From Mallotus nudiflorus (taxonomy: Eukaryota; Streptophyta; Magnoliopsida; Malpighiales; Euphorbiaceae), in the NCBI GenBank assembly GCA_947683625.1, contig CANTUR010000039.1, forward strand, positions 310,001 to 374,000: a stretch of DNA of 64,000 bases. Reading direction: 5' to 3'. The notes under the pieces were generated by a model. The model saw only the letters and a list, made by a program, of their open reading frames with translations. It did no database searches and was not told where the DNA came from. This document shows positions 37,101-49,915 of this stretch, in pieces. The stretch's first letter is position 1. Each line of letters begins with the position of its first letter. The position numbers and the translations under genes were made by a program.

Positions 37101-38766
37101 TTTTGAGACTCATAAATATTAAGGATATTTTTTGAATTCACAATTTGTGCACATTTGCGCCTGTTTGAACGTAAAATGTTAACTCATGCAAAATTTATGG
37201 ACAAATTGTTTTAAACATGTAATCCAATGTTCAAAATACATATTATCAATCCTAAAGACATATTGCAGCAATTAAAACTAACAAATCTAGTTGATTTAAT
37301 TGAATGCACAATTTGTGTACATTTGCTCATGTTTTAACGCAAAACGCGAATTTGTACGTAAATAGTTTTAGATAAGATATCCAATGTTCCAATCACATAT
37401 TCAAAACACTAATCACATCTTATAGCTTTTAAGACTCATAAATATAAATGAGATTTTTTTAATGCACAATTTGTGCACATTTGCGCCTGTTTAAACGTAA
37501 AATGTTAACTCGTGCAAAATTTATGGACAAATTGTTTAAAACATGTAATCCAATGTTCAAACTATAGGTTATCAATCCTAAAGACATATTGCAGCAATTA
37601 AAACTAATAAATCTAGTTGATTTAATTGAATGCATAATTTGTGCACATTTGCGCATGTTTTAATGCAAAATGTGAACTCGTGAAAATTTGTGCGCAAATG
37701 GTTTTAGACAAGACATCCAATGTTAAAATGACATATTCACAACACTAATCATATATTCTAGCATTTTAAACTCATAAATATAAATGAGATTTCTGAATGC
37801 ACAATTTGTGCACATTTGTGCTTGTTTGAATGCAAAATGTTAACACGTGCAAAATTTCAGCACAAATTGTCTGAAACATGTAATCCAAAGTTCCAACTAC
37901 ATATTTTCAATCCTAAAGACATATTTCAGGAATTAAAACTTATAAATCAAGTTGATTTAATTGAATGCACAATTTGTGCACATTTGCACATGTTTTAATG
38001 CAAAATGTGAACTCGTGCAAATTTGTGTGCAAATGGTTCTAGACAAGACATCCAATGTTAAAATCACATATTCACAACACTAATCATATATTCTAGCTTT
38101 TTAAACTCATAAATATAAATGAGATTGCTGAATGCACAATTTGTGCACATTTGCGCCTGTTTGAACGCAAAATGTTAACTCATGCAAAATTTCAGCACAA
38201 ATTGTTTAAAACATGTAATCCAAAGTGCCAATTACATATTTTCAATCCCAAAGACATATTCTAGGAATTAAAACTGGTAAATCAAGTTGATTTAATTGAA
38301 TGCACAATTTGTGCACATTTGCACATGTTTTTAACGTAAAACGTGAACTCATGCAAATTTGTGTGTAGATGCTTTTAAACAAGATATCAAATGTTCTAAT
38401 AATATGTTCACAACACAAATCACATATTCTAGCTTTTTAAACACATAAATATAAATGAGAATATTGAATTCATAATTTGTGCACATTTGCGCCTGTTAGA
38501 ACGCAAAATGTTAACTCGTGCAAAATTTATGCACAAATTGTTTAAAACATGTAATCCAATGTTCAAAATACATATTATCAATCCAAAAGATATAATCCAG
38601 CAACTAAAACTCATAAATCTGGTAAATTTAATCGAATCCACAATTTGTGCATGTTTTAACACAAAACGTGAACTCATGCAAATTTGTGCGGAAATGGTTT
38701 CAGATAAGATATCCAATGTTCAAATCACATATTTGTAACACTAATCACATATTAAAGCTATTTAAA
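31185..38766 (+). repeat. Satellite array block 4 (7.6 kb)
   Basis: Same family and orientation as the other blocks. Three consecutive T units start at 32861, 33187 and 33513, exactly 326 bp apart; this is the cleanest view of the period. The first half opens at GAATGC 33198, the second at 33366 and the next unit at 33524, giving 168 + 158 bp. C, G and W units recur (31866, 32201, 32536; 34166, 34499; 35496). The block ends GCTATTTAAA at E4. Confidence 0.93.
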
Positions 38767-39643
38767 TGATGGGAATTGTAGGTTTCATCAATTAACTCCC
38801 CAGTAGCAAGAATAGTATGATAAGTTGAATTAGAAGAAAACTAGAAATTACCAATTTAATCCACAAATTCGGATCGTTCAAAGATTGAAGTAAGAAGATA
38901 GATGCTACTTAACCCCTTTACCAACTAGGATAAAGATACTAAGATAGACTTTGAATTTCCTCTTATGCCACAAACAAGAAAGTTTGATAAATAACAAGAA
39001 AACAAAGATTTAGATTCTGACACCACAAGCTAGAATAAAGCTTGATAAGTCACAAAGTTTATGCAAGAAATTAAAGACAAAATTCCTCATAATAAAAATC
39101 AAACAAAGTTATAATTAATATATCAAATTCATTCATTCATGCTCCAAAAGAAAGAAAAGACTTGTTTATATAGAGTACAAGTCCAAGCACACACTACTAA
39201 AATAGACTCACACATATAGGATTACTTTTACTCTTAAATGGCCTTAATAACCACCACCCACATTAATAGCCATTACTTGGTATTAATTACCCTATTAACT
39301 TGTATATGATGGCCCTTAATAACCACATTAATAGCCATTACTTGTATATGGTGGCACTTATTAACCACATTAATAGCCATTACTTAGTATTAATTACCCC
39401 ATTAACTTGTATATGGTGGCTACATGTAACCCTAATTGTTATTAACACAAAAACAAGTTAAATATTATTCCTTGGGCCTCCATGGATGCCTTATTGGGTT
39501 GAAATTCTTGGGCTTTCCAAATGTCCTTAATTAAACCCAATATGGCTTCTTGAAGCTTCTTGGATTTGGACCTTGTGATTGGGCCTTCTTGTACTATTAA
39601 TGGATTTTGGATCTCTTTAGGCTTTGAACTTGGATTCACATCA
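38767..39643 (-). repeat. E4 3' LTR
   Basis: An 877-bp family A LTR with a three-copy, partly deleted, internal subrepeat near 39250-39420. Confidence 0.94.
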
Positions 39644-42293
39644 TTCCCCCTTTCTTCAAAAGGATTTGTCCTCAAATCAGCTCCATCATCTTTATCACCT
39701 ACATCAAACAAAGACAAGTCACTAACATTGAAAGTAGCACTAACATTGCCATACTCACTTGGAAGTTCTAGCTTGTAGGCATTGTTGTTGATGCGTTGAA
39801 GCACTTTAAAAGGACCATCTCCTCTTGGCTTATGCTTTGATTTCCTTTGGTTAGGAAATCTTTCCTTCCTCAAGTGCACCCACACCCAATCTTTGGGCTT
39901 AAAAATGACTTGCTTCCTCCCTTTATTGTGTTGCTTTTCATATTAGAGTGTCTTCTTCTCAATGTTTACACGCACCCTCTCATGCAAAGTCTTGATGAAC
40001 TCAGCTTTTTGTTTCCCCTCTAGATTAACTTTGTCCAATGGCAATGGTAGAAAATCTAATGGAGTCAATGGGTTAAATCCATACACAACTTCAAATGGTG
40101 AGCAATTTGTTGAACCATGCACACTCCTATTATAAGCAAATTCCACATGTGGCAAACATTCTTCCCAATTCTTCAGATTTATTTGGATGACAGCCCTCAA
40201 AAGTATTGAAAGTGTCCTATTGACCACCTCCATTTGCCCATCCGTTTGTGGATGACAAGTTGTAGAATACAAAAGCTTTGTCCCCATCTTTCCCTAAAGA
40301 GTCTTCCAAAAGTGACTTAGGAATTTGACATCCCTATCACTCACAATGGTCCTTGGCACTCCATGTAGCCTAACAATCTCCTTGAAGAATAGATTGGCAA
40401 TATGGGTTGCATCATCCGTGTTGTGACATGGAATGAAATGTGCCATTTTGCTAAACCTGTCCATAACAACAAAAATGGAATCTCTCCCTCCCTTGGACCT
40501 AGGTAATCCTAAAACAAAATCCATAGAAATGTCTACCCAAGGTTCATTTGGTATGGTAAGAGGTGTATACAAACCATGAGGCATTGCTTTGGATTTGGCT
40601 TGTTTGCAAGTAATGCATTTCTCACAAATTCTCTCAACATCCCTTTTCATGTGTGGCCAAAAGAAATGGTCACCCAACACATCCAAAGTTTTCTTAATCC
40701 CAAAATGCCCCATTAAACCTCCGCTATGTGCCTCTCTCACAAGTAACTCTCTTAAAGAACTTTGTGGCACACACAATTTGTTTTCCCTTACAAGAAAATC
40801 ATCAAAAATTATAGAACTTATCAAAACCCCCTTTCTCACATGCCCCATAAGCTTTAGCAAAATCAGGATCATTAGAATAAAGATCTTTGATGTATTCAAA
40901 TCCTAATAATTTTGCATCAAGTTTAGAGATCAAGGCATACCTTCTTGACAATGCATCAGCCACCACATTTTCTTTCCCTTGCTTGTACTTAATGATGTAT
41001 GGAAAGGATTCAATGAATTCCACCCATTTTGCATGTCTCTTGTTAAGCTTTCCTTATCCTTTAAGATACTTTAAGGACTCATGGTCAGTGTGAATTATGA
41101 ATTCTTTATAACCAAGGTAATGCTCCCATGTCCTTAGAACCCTCACCAATGCATAGAACTCCTTGTCATATGTAGGGTAGTTTAGACTTGCTTCACTTAG
41201 CTTTTCGCTAAAGAATGCTATGGGCTTGCCTTCTTGCATCACAACTCCTCCAATACCTATACCACTTGCATCGCACTCAATCTCAAAAGGTTTAGTAAAA
41301 TTTGGCAAAGATAACAAGGGAGCAGAACTTAATTTGTCTTTTAGCAAGTTAAAAGCCTCATCTTGTTCAATTCCCCACTTAAAACCAACATTCTTTTTGA
41401 TGCATTCAGTTAAAGGTACAGCTATGGTAGAAAATTTTTTAATGAACCTTCTATAAAAGCTAGCTAAACCATGAAAGCTTCTTGCATCACTTACACTTGT
41501 GGGTGTTGGCCATTCTCTAATTACTTTTACCTTTTCTTGATCAACATGAATGCCCTTGTCATTGACAATATATCCAAGAAAAGTAATTTCATTAGTGCAA
41601 AAATAACATTTCTTTAGATTAGCATACAACTTCTCTTCCCTAAGCACTTCAAAAACACAAGTCAAATGTTGTACATGCTCATCTAAATTTTTGCTATAAA
41701 CCAAGATATCATCAAAATAGACAACAATAAATTTGCCTATGAATGCTCTTAAAACATGATTCATCAATCTCATGAAAGTGCTTGGTGCATTAGTTAAACC
41801 AAAAGGCATTACTAACCACTCATATAAACCATGTTTAGTTTTAAAAGTTATTTTCCATTCATCACCTTCTCTCATTCTAATTTGATGATAACCAGATTTC
41901 AAATTAATTTTTGAAAACAAATATGAACCATGCAATTCATCCAACATGTCATCTAGCCTAGGAATGGGATGTCTCTCACCATGTGTTTTCTCTCACCATG
42001 TGTTTTCATTTGAACCTTCCTTGTTTTCTCTCACCATGTGTTTCCCATTTTGGTCAAGATAATTGGAATTTTTAGGTTCACTCATCTCACCTTTTTCTTT
42101 ACTCTCAAAGGTTTCCCTTCCCAAGGAATTTCCTAATGAAGAACCCATTTCTTCATATTGTTGCTTGATGTGCATTTGGTCTTCAAAAATCTGTTTTGGA
42201 GTTAATGGTCCAAGGTTAAACCTTTTTCCATCCATAGTCAAAGTATACATATTTTTGAATCCATCATGATTAGCCCTTCTATCATATTGCCAA
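39442..42293 (-). pseudogene. E4 pol remnant (linker, RT, RNase H, integrase, tail)
   Basis: Open pieces from the upstream end: 41993-42293 (protease-RT linker; codons beyond 42293 belong to E5), 41054-41947 (RT with YFDD, RNase H with ECDASG), 40294-40899 (integrase zinc region and MDFVLGLP, SDRDVKF), 39943-40287 (DGQMEVVN) and 39442-39885 (GPF module and PITRSKSKK tail in the LTR). At 41948-41995 about 450 bp of the N-terminal RT region is lost, and TCTCACCATGTGTTTTC-like sequence is repeated at the join. Stops near 39940, 40292 and 41055 look like C-to-T or G-to-A changes. Non-functional. Confidence 0.9.
39644..39654 (-). other. E4 polypurine tract
   Basis: TTCCCCCTTTC on the plus strand, identical to E2. 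Confidence 0.88.
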
Positions 42294-42916
42294 TGATACG
42301 GAACCTCCAAGAATAAGCTTGAGAACCCCTTTATGTATTCGAACCCCCAAAGCATTAACTTGAAAACCCCAATAGTCAATTCAGCAACAACCCCTAAGAA
42401 TGGTTAGAAATCATATTGCTTAGATGATCAAAGAATTAGAATAAAGAAAACTCGTTTCTAAATTCCAATTTTGAAACACTCCACAAGAAGATGATCAATC
42501 TACTTGAATGTTCCTTAAAGTATGTATTCTACACAAGAACATAAAGATAAAAGCAAAACAGCCTTTAGGTTTTAAGACTTCAATTCTGAATAATAAAATT
42601 CGTCCAAGGCATATATATAGCCTTTACAAGGTTTTCCTTAGTGAGTAAGGAAAACTAATAACCCTAATCACAAAAATAGGAAATTAATCTAATCAGACCT
42701 CAAATAGGAATTTTGACATACTCTCTATTTTAAGAATAATTAAACTAACTAAAACTAATGGGCTTTTAAAATAACAAATTCGTCCAGCCCTTATTTAACA
42801 TAATTAAACCTAAATAACAATGCTTAAATAACTCTCTCATGCATATTCGGCCAACCCATAACAAATGTAGCCCATTATATACTTATTTAAACCCATTAGA
42901 AACTTGGACTTGAATT
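42294..42916 (-). repeat. E5 3' LTR, downstream part
   Basis: Matches the E5 5' LTR from its terminal CGTATCA end up to CTTGGACTTGAATT, then switches to unrelated sequence at 42917. The remaining ~256 bp of U3 is found at 45074-45329. Confidence 0.9.
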
Positions 42917-43195
42917 TGCAAATCCTCCAGGGTCGAACACAAACTCCTTTGTTAAAAACTTCTCCTTTGAAATAATGATCCACACAAGTAGCTTCAACAT
43001 AACTTGAACTTGATAGCACATTTGAAATATAGAACTTCTGTTCATGAACATGTAAGGATTGAATTCTTGTTGCTTCTTTCTAAACTTGAAACATGAATAT
43101 CTCAAGTTCTTCTTGGCACAAGCGAAGACTCCATAAATTGCATTGTTAATATAAGGAACTTCAATAGCATCAGGAAAGGGATCTTTGTATGGCAT
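42896..43195 (-). other. Unrecognised 99-codon frame downstream of E6 gag
   Basis: Frame starting MPYKDPFPDAIEVPYINNAI and ending inside the E5 LTR (SPSF), so at least its last codons are read-through. I recognise no domain. It could be the end of a longer E6 protein or a chance frame. Confidence 0.35.
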
Positions 43196-43294
43196 AGAAG
43201 TCTATAAAAAAAATTTCAAAACATTAGAAAAAGAAAGAATATAGTTGTTAGCATAATCATGATGAATAACCAGCTTGTTATCCTCCTCTTTCTT

Positions 43295-44131
43295 TTATGC
43301 ACAAACTTCTTGGTTTGCCTCTTCATGAGTTATTCCTTGCACATCTTCACTAAATTGCTCAAAACTTTGCAAACAATCCTTATTATCTTCAATGACTTCA
43401 ACAAAGTCACTATTCTTGGATTTGCACTCTATTTTGATCTCCTCGCACACAACCACTTCTTTTTCATACTTCTCTTCATGAATAATGCTCTCCTCTACTT
43501 TATTAGTTTGATCACATAATTGATCCTCATGCTTCTTCTTATGATCACTTAACACCACTTCAACATTAGCACCACTTTGATTATCAACCTTATTACTCCA
43601 ACTCTCTCTATCTAAAGCAAGTGAAATTACATCATTCAAGGACAAATTAAGTTGCAATTGTACCACAAACATAAGATCTTGTCTAATTTCACTCTTAAGC
43701 CCATTTATGAATCTTTCAATTTTATGCCCTTTAGACTCACCTAAATCACTTACAATTACAAAAAACTTAAACTTTTTAGTGTAATCATCAACAGTTAACA
43801 CATCCCCTTGTTTAAGTCTTTCTAATTTAAGATAAAATTTATTCCTAACATCATGAAGAATGAAATATCTAGACATTAACCTTTTCATTAACTCCTAATT
43901 TCTAACCTTATTTAACATAAAATCTTCCCACCATATAGCAGTATGACCCACAAATTTATTAGAAGCAAGTTTGCACTTTCTAAAATCACTTATCTGAAGA
44001 GAATCAAATATCTCCTCCATTTGTTGTACCCATTTCAAGTAAACAAAAGGATCATCCCCACCAAGAAAATAAGGCATGTCCATGATAAAAAATATAGTTT
44101 TGAATAGATATAGAAAAAAAATTCCTCGCAA
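43295..44131 (-). pseudogene. E6 Gag protein remnant
   Basis: Two frames, 43895-44131 and 43295-43888, meet at a stop (TTAGGAG near 43890) and read as one Gag. Visible features are GGDDPFVYLKWVQQMEEIF, IWWEDFM, then LKQGDVLTVDDYTKKF and KIERFINGLKSEIRQDL, the usual order of the Ty3/Gypsy retrotransposon Gag core. A charged region follows with many Lys and Glu (about residues 100-190 of the second frame). No CCHC knuckle and no pol follow. The Gag is diverged from both family A and family B Gag, so it comes from a third lineage. Confidence 0.78.
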
Positions 44132-44288
44132 AGCACTCCCTTATGTGTTTACACTTAAGGATGTGAATGCTCTCGTGTTTCACTCAAATTTTTATTTGTT
44201 TTTTTTTCAATTTGTGAAGAATTGAGAAGAAGAAAAGAATAGATAATACATAAAAATTAAAGGATACGTAACCAAACCTTGAAGTTTG

Positions 44289-44300
44289 GCTCTGATGCCA
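44289..44300 (-). other. E6 primer binding site
   Basis: GCTCTGATGCCA on the plus strand, i.e. TGGCATCAGAGC on the element strand. It has one mismatch to the initiator tRNA-Met site used by families A and B. Confidence 0.7.
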
Positions 44301-44303
44301 AAC

Positions 44304-45068
44304 TGATACGAACCCTACTTATAAAAGAGATAGAATGCGCATCCAACTTTGAATATTAGCCCAAGGATCATCAAGGATAGTTGTGTTGATGGAGCTAAAC
44401 CCCTTGCTTATTAAATTGAAGCAAGATACTTAGCTATTATAAGATGAACAATCACACAATTCTAAGTTTAATCTAACCTAGTAATTGTAATGAAAGGTAG
44501 AAGTGAAACAATTCAAGTAAACTTGCAAAGTTTCAAAAGAACAAAGTTTAAGGAAAAACCTCACTTTTAATATTTCAATCCTTCTTAAATTCGTATGTCA
44601 TAGGGTTAGCCCTTATATAGGCATGTAAACAACCTAATCCTTAAAGGAAAAGGTTCTATTCCTTATTCCCAAAGATACCTATATAGGAAAATCCTTAATT
44701 AAGGAGATTTCCTTTAAAGTAGGACAACTAATGACAACTCATCTTTGAAAAGTCAAAATTCACAACTCATTACAAGTCATGACAACTAAGCAAAATGACA
44801 ACTCATGACAACTAAGAATAGAAGCATGCCATGTCACATGTTGACCGTTGATCATTGACTTTGACTTATTGACTATTTAACTTTGACTTTGACTTGTTGA
44901 CTTTGACTTGGAATATTCTTGAATCTTCTTGAATCTTCCTTATTGACTCCAAAATAAGAATAACTCCAAAATTCATCCATAGCAAGCTAATTAATTTCAA
45001 AATAGGAAATTAAACTAATTAGCTTGAATTCTTAATATTTAGGCACTTTTAATCCCTTTTAGGGTTCA
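44304..45068 (-). repeat. LTR-like segment of E6 (type C)
   Basis: On the element strand it reads TGAACCCTAAAAGGG to TAGGGTTCGTATCA, with TG/CA ends, and is followed after three bases by a PBS-like sequence. It contains a GACTTTGACTT-rich stretch near 44850-44920. Apart from a similar final ~10 bases it is unlike LTRs A and B. The 5' boundary at 45068 is inferred from the TG and is uncertain. Confidence 0.65.
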
Positions 45069-45073
45069 TATTA

Positions 45074-45329
45074 TAAGTTGTATTGAACTTGAGCTGCACT
45101 TGACACAAAACTTTGGTGTCCTTGTAAAATTTCACTAGCTAAGTTCACTAAGCCTTCTAGATCATGGATTACGGCTTCTTGAAGTTTTTTAGATTGAGAC
45201 CTTGTTATAGGTCTTTGAGGCATGTTGATTTGACTCAAAACCTCTTGAACTTGATCCTTGCCTTCTTGACCTTGCTCATCTTCATCATGTTGAATTCTTT
45301 GAACTTGGTGTGTTGGCTGCTCCATAACA
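45074..45329 (-). repeat. E5 3' LTR, upstream (U3) part
   Basis: First ~256 bp of the family B LTR, starting TGTTATGGAGCAGCC on the element strand right after the PPT. It is similar but not identical to the 5' LTR (GTAGCC there). It encodes the pol tail with PITRSQSKK. Confidence 0.88.
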
Positions 45330-45343
45330 TTTCCCCTCTCCTC
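45330..45343 (-). other. E5 polypurine tract
   Basis: TTTCCCCTCTCCTC on the plus strand (GAGGAGAGGGGAAA on the element strand), abutting the LTR start. Confidence 0.85.
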
Positions 45344-46222
45344 AAAAGGATTCATCCTCGAATCTAAAGCATCACCTATATCAAAAGGACTCAAATCAGC
45401 CACATTGAATGAAGCACTAACATTATACTCACTAGGTAGGTCCACTTTGTATGCATTGTCATTAATCCTTTCAAGTATTTGAAAAGACTATCTCCTCTTG
45501 GGTTTAGCTTAGACTTCCTTTGAAGTGGAAACCTTTCTTTGCGAAAATACACCCAAACCCAATCTCCAGGTTGAAAAATCATTGGCTTCCTTCCCTTATT
45601 CACACGTGAAGCTACTTTAGCATTTTTCTTCTTAATCCTCTCCTTAACTTGCTCATGTAACTTCTTCACCAAATCTGGTTTAGAATTAGCATCAACACTC
45701 ACAAAATTATTAGGTGGCAGTGGCAATAAATCAATAGGAGTAAGTGGATTAAATCCATAAATAATCTCAAATGGAGAGCAATTAGTAGTGCTATGAACAG
45801 CCCTATTGTAAGCAAATTCCACAAATGGTAAACAATCCTCCCACATCCTAATGTTCTTTTCTATGATTGCCCTAAGCAAAGTAATCAAAGTCCTATTAAC
45901 TACTTCAGTTTGCCCATCAGTTTGAGGGTGACAAGTAGTTGAAAACAATAGCTTAGTCCCTAACTTTCCCCATAACACACGCCAAAAATGACTCAAAAAC
46001 TTAACATCCCTATCACTAACAATGCTCTTAGGTATGCCATGTAAACACACAACTTCTTTGAAAAATAAATCAGCAATCAACTTAGCATCATCAAATTTAT
46101 GACATGGTATAAAATGAGCCATTTTACTAAATCTATCAACCATAATAAAGATACTATCATGACCTTTCCTAGTTCTAGGCAATCCAAGCACAAAATCCAT
46201 AGACAAATCAATCCAAGGTTCA

Positions 46223-47794
46223 CTAGGAACAGGTAAATAGTGTGTATAACCCATGCGGTTTCAACCTAGACTTAGCCTCTCTACATGTAATGCAATGCTC
46301 ACAAACTTTATACACATCATGTTTCATACCAGGCCAAAAGAAATGTTCTAATAGCATATCATAGGTCTTATTTACCCTAAAATGCCCCATTAAGCCTCCT
46401 CCATGTGCCTCCTTAATTAATAATTCCTTTATAGAACACTTAGGAATGCACAATCTATTTCTTTTAAATAAGAAACCATCAAACAAGTAAAAATCACCCG
46501 AAATAACTCCATTGTCACAAGATGCATATATATCACCAAAATCATCATCATGTGGATACAACTCCTTTATAAACTCAAAACCTAATAATTTAGTAGTAAG
46601 AGAGTTAAGTAAGGTGTACCTTCTTGATAATGCATCAGCAACCACATTCTCTTTACCTTGCTTGTACTTAATCACATATGGAAATGTTTCTATGAACTCC
46701 ACCCATTTGGCATGCCTATGGTTCAGCTTATCTTGACCCTTCAAATGCTTTAAACTTTCATGGTTAGTGTGTATCACAAACTCCCTAGGCCACAAATAAT
46801 GTTGCCATGTTTGTAAAGCTCGAACCAATGCATATAATTCCTTATCATAAGTTGGATATTTCAAGGTTGCCCCACTTAACTTTTCACTAAAATACATTAG
46901 TGGTCTTTGATCCTGGATCAATACAGCTCCAATCCCTATGCCACTAGCATCAAATTCAATCTCAAAAGTTTTATCAAAGTTAGGTAAAGAAAGTAAAGGT
47001 GCATTACATAATTTATCCTTAAGTTCATTAAAGGCATGTTCTTTTGCATCACCCTAAACAAATCCAACATTTTTCTTAACTAATTCATTCAAAGGTATGG
47101 CTATAGTGCTCAAATCTTTAATGAATCTCCTATAGAAACTAGCAAGCCCATGAAAACTCCTCACCTCACTAGCATTTTTAGGTTTTGGCCACTCTTTAAT
47201 AGCCCTAACCTTCTCCTCATCAACCTCTATGCCTTGACTAGATACAACAAAACCAAGAAAATTAACCTTATTTATGCAAAAACTACACTTTTTAAGGTTT
47301 GCATACAACTTTTCTTGTCTAAGTGTTTTTAGTACAATTCGCACATGCATAACATGATCATCTAAACACTTAGAGTAAATTAGAATATCATCAAAGTAAG
47401 CAACAACAAATTTACCCAAGTAATTTCGCAACACATGGTTCATCAATCGCATGAATGTGCTAGGTGCATTAGTAAGACCAAAGGGCATAACAAGCCACTC
47501 ATACAACCCATACTTAGTCTTAAAAGTTGTTTTCCATTCATCACTAACATTCATTCGGATTTGATAATAACCAAATTTCAAGTCTATTTTAGTGAACAAA
47601 CAAGAACCATATAACTCATTAAGCATATCATCTAATCTAGGAATAGGATGACGATGCTTTATAGTCATTTTATTGATGGCTCTGCAATCCACACACATCC
47701 TCCATGTTCCATCCTTCTTTGGCACAAGAATGATAGGAACTGAACAAGGACTAAGACTTTCCCTCACATACCCTTTAGCTAGTAACTCCTCCAC
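46223..47794 (-). pseudogene. E5 reverse transcriptase, RNase H and integrase N-terminal region
   Basis: RT piece 47054-47794 holds VPKKDGTWRMCVDCRAIN and YFDDILIYSK. A stop near 47054 separates it from 46223-46921, which carries the RNase H end (TYDKELYALV, HTNHESLKHL, with Asn where family A has Asp) and the integrase zinc region (HFRVNKT, CEHCITC). Sequence between 46922 and 47053 is colinear but closed by stops. Confidence 0.88.
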
Positions 47795-48037
47795 TTGTGT
47801 TTGGATATCCTTTATTTCTTTTAGATTTGCTCTATATGCTGGTCGATTGGGTATGGCTACCCCAGGAATGAAGTCAATTTAATGTTCTATGCCTCTAATT
47901 GGGGGTAATCCACTAGGCATCTCTTTGGGAAACACATCTATAAATTCCTGCAAAAGATCGACAAACACACTAGGCAAAGATGGGTTAAGTTCATTAGTTG
48001 CCAAATAAGCCTCTTTGTATAAAAGTACAAATATAGG

Positions 48038-49915
48038 TTAATTAGCATACAAAGCCTGTCTAACCTCACTTGTCCTAGCTATTAAACTCAAATTCTTTTC
48101 TTTTTTCTCTCTAGGTTGAATCTCTTCTTTTGTTTTTCCCTCTTTCTTTTCACTCTCTAAGGAATTTTTCTTACCCTCTTTTTCTTTCTTGTCAGCCTCC
48201 ACTCTCATTCTTTCCATTTTACATTGGTCTTCATAAACTTCCTTTGAAGAAAGCGGTGTTAATATGATCTTGCATCCATCCTTGGTAAAGTGATATCGAT
48301 TGAGGTACCCATCATGCTTGGTTTTTCTATCAAATTGCCATGGTCTACCAAGCAAAATATCTCCAGCATGCATAGGAACTACATCACATAATTGCTCATC
48401 ATGATATTTACCAATTGAAAAGGAAATAATAGATTATCTATTTACCTTGACCTCCCCACAATCATTAAGTCATTAAAGTTTGTATGGCCATGGGTGTGGT
48501 ATAGTAGACAGCCCCAATCTACTAATTAAGAATGAGCCCACTGCATTGGTGTAACTCCCTCCATCAACAATTATAAGACATGCCTTGCCTTGCACATGAC
48601 ACCTTGTATGGAATAAGTTGTCTCGTTGCTCTTCAATGCAATCTTCCTTTATTTGAGTACTAAGAGCACGCCTTGTAACCAGCATGTCACCTTTGATTGG
48701 CTCCTTTATACTCCCATCACTACAACTTTCCAATTCAGGCATCTCATCCTCATCACTTTCATTATTGCCCTCTTCTTCATCAGTCACAATTTCCCCATTC
48801 CTTACAGTCATAGTTCTCTTATTAGGGAAATCTTTGCTCACATGACCTACTCCTTGACATTTCCAACACTTAATGTCTCTATTTCTCCCTTTAGGCTCCT
48901 CAGTTTTGATTTTGTCTTTAGAGACCGAATTTGCCTTCCCTTTAGCAACCTCATGAGCAACCTTATTCCCACCCCTATAATCACTCTTTCCATCCTTTTT
49001 CCAATTAAAATTAGGACTAGAATAAGATTTGGAATTGTACCTTGTCGCCCTTCTTCCTTGGAGTTGCCTTTCTATCTTGACGGCCATGTGCACCATCTCT
49101 TCTAAATCTTCATATTTGTGTAAATCTACTCGGTCAGATATGTCTTTGTTTAGACCAGCCAAGAAGCGTGCCATAGTGATCTCCACATCTTCATCTATAT
49201 CAGCCCTAGTCATGAGCATCTCCATCTCTTTATGGTAATCATCCATACTCTTACTACCTTGTTTAAAAACTTGAAGTTTTTGTACAAGTTCCCTATGATA
49301 GTGTTTTGGCACAAATTGCTTCCTCATTACAACCTTGAGCTCAGGCCAATTATCAATTGGGTACTCTAAATTCCTTTGCCTATTAATCACTAAATTGTCC
49401 CACCAAGTAATAACATAATCAGAAAATTGAGTAACCGCCAATTTTACCTTCTTTTCCTCGCTAAATTGATGGCAATCAAATATAAGCTCCAATTGCTTCT
49501 CCTATTGTAAATAGGACTCCAGATCTGATTTACCTTGAAAGTTAGGTATCTTATGTTTGATGCTTCCCAAATTTCGATCTACATCATCTTCATTGCCTTA
49601 ATTTCTTCCATTGTATGGAACCGGTTGTAACCTTCCTCTTCCTCTACCTCGGCCTTGTCTACCTCCACCTTTTGGTACTCCTACTTCTGCATAGGCCTCA
49701 TCTTCATCCTCATTGTCAACATTGCCTTTTACTTCCTCATTATGATTTGGTGTTGTTGCCCTTTCAACCACTCCTAGCCTTGTATCCATGCGGTTTAATC
49801 TCTCCATTATAGTCTCAAAATTTGTATTCATATGTGCAAATTGCCTTTGTTGAGCCTCACGGAGCAAAGTTTCATCAACTTTACCCTCACCTTTATTTTC
49901 ACCTTGGTTTGACAT
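48038..49915 (-). pseudogene. E5 gag and protease remnant
   Basis: Gag N-terminus 49598-49915 starts MSNQGENKGEGK, has a Gly/Arg-rich end (GGGRQGRGRGRGR) and is closed by a stop. Gag core and protease start are 48473-49492 (TWWDN, VMRKQFVPKHYHREL, DDYHKEMEM). The zinc knuckle reads CWKCQGVGHVSKDF, with Phe in place of the last Cys. The protease site reads VDGGSYTN instead of the DSG of family A. The protease C-terminal piece is 48038-48373 (LLGRPWQFDR). All point to loss of function. Confidence 0.88.

Larger units (their letters stand above)
42917..45073 (-). mobile_element. E6: gag-only (non-autonomous) LTR element remnant inside the E5 3' LTR
   Basis: About 2.16 kb sits exactly between two parts of the E5 LTR. 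It holds a distinct LTR-like segment (44304-45068), a PBS-like site right after it (44289-44300), a leader and Gag frames, but no protease, RT or integrase. No second copy of its LTR is visible and no clear target duplication was found. It is either truncated at its 3' end or a template-switch product. The layout resembles plant non-autonomous elements that encode only Gag. Confidence 0.75.
45071..46254 (-). pseudogene. E5 integrase and C-terminal tail
   Basis: Frames 45391-46254 and 45071-45445, offset by one frameshift near 45430-45490. The core keeps LSMDFVLGLP, SDRDVKF and DGQTEVVN. FQPGDWVWVYFRKERFP precedes the GPF-like region, which is damaged (PRGDSLFKY). The tail enters the LTR, carries RPITRSQSKKLQEA and ends near 45071. 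It shows the same pol-in-LTR design as family A. Confidence 0.88.
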
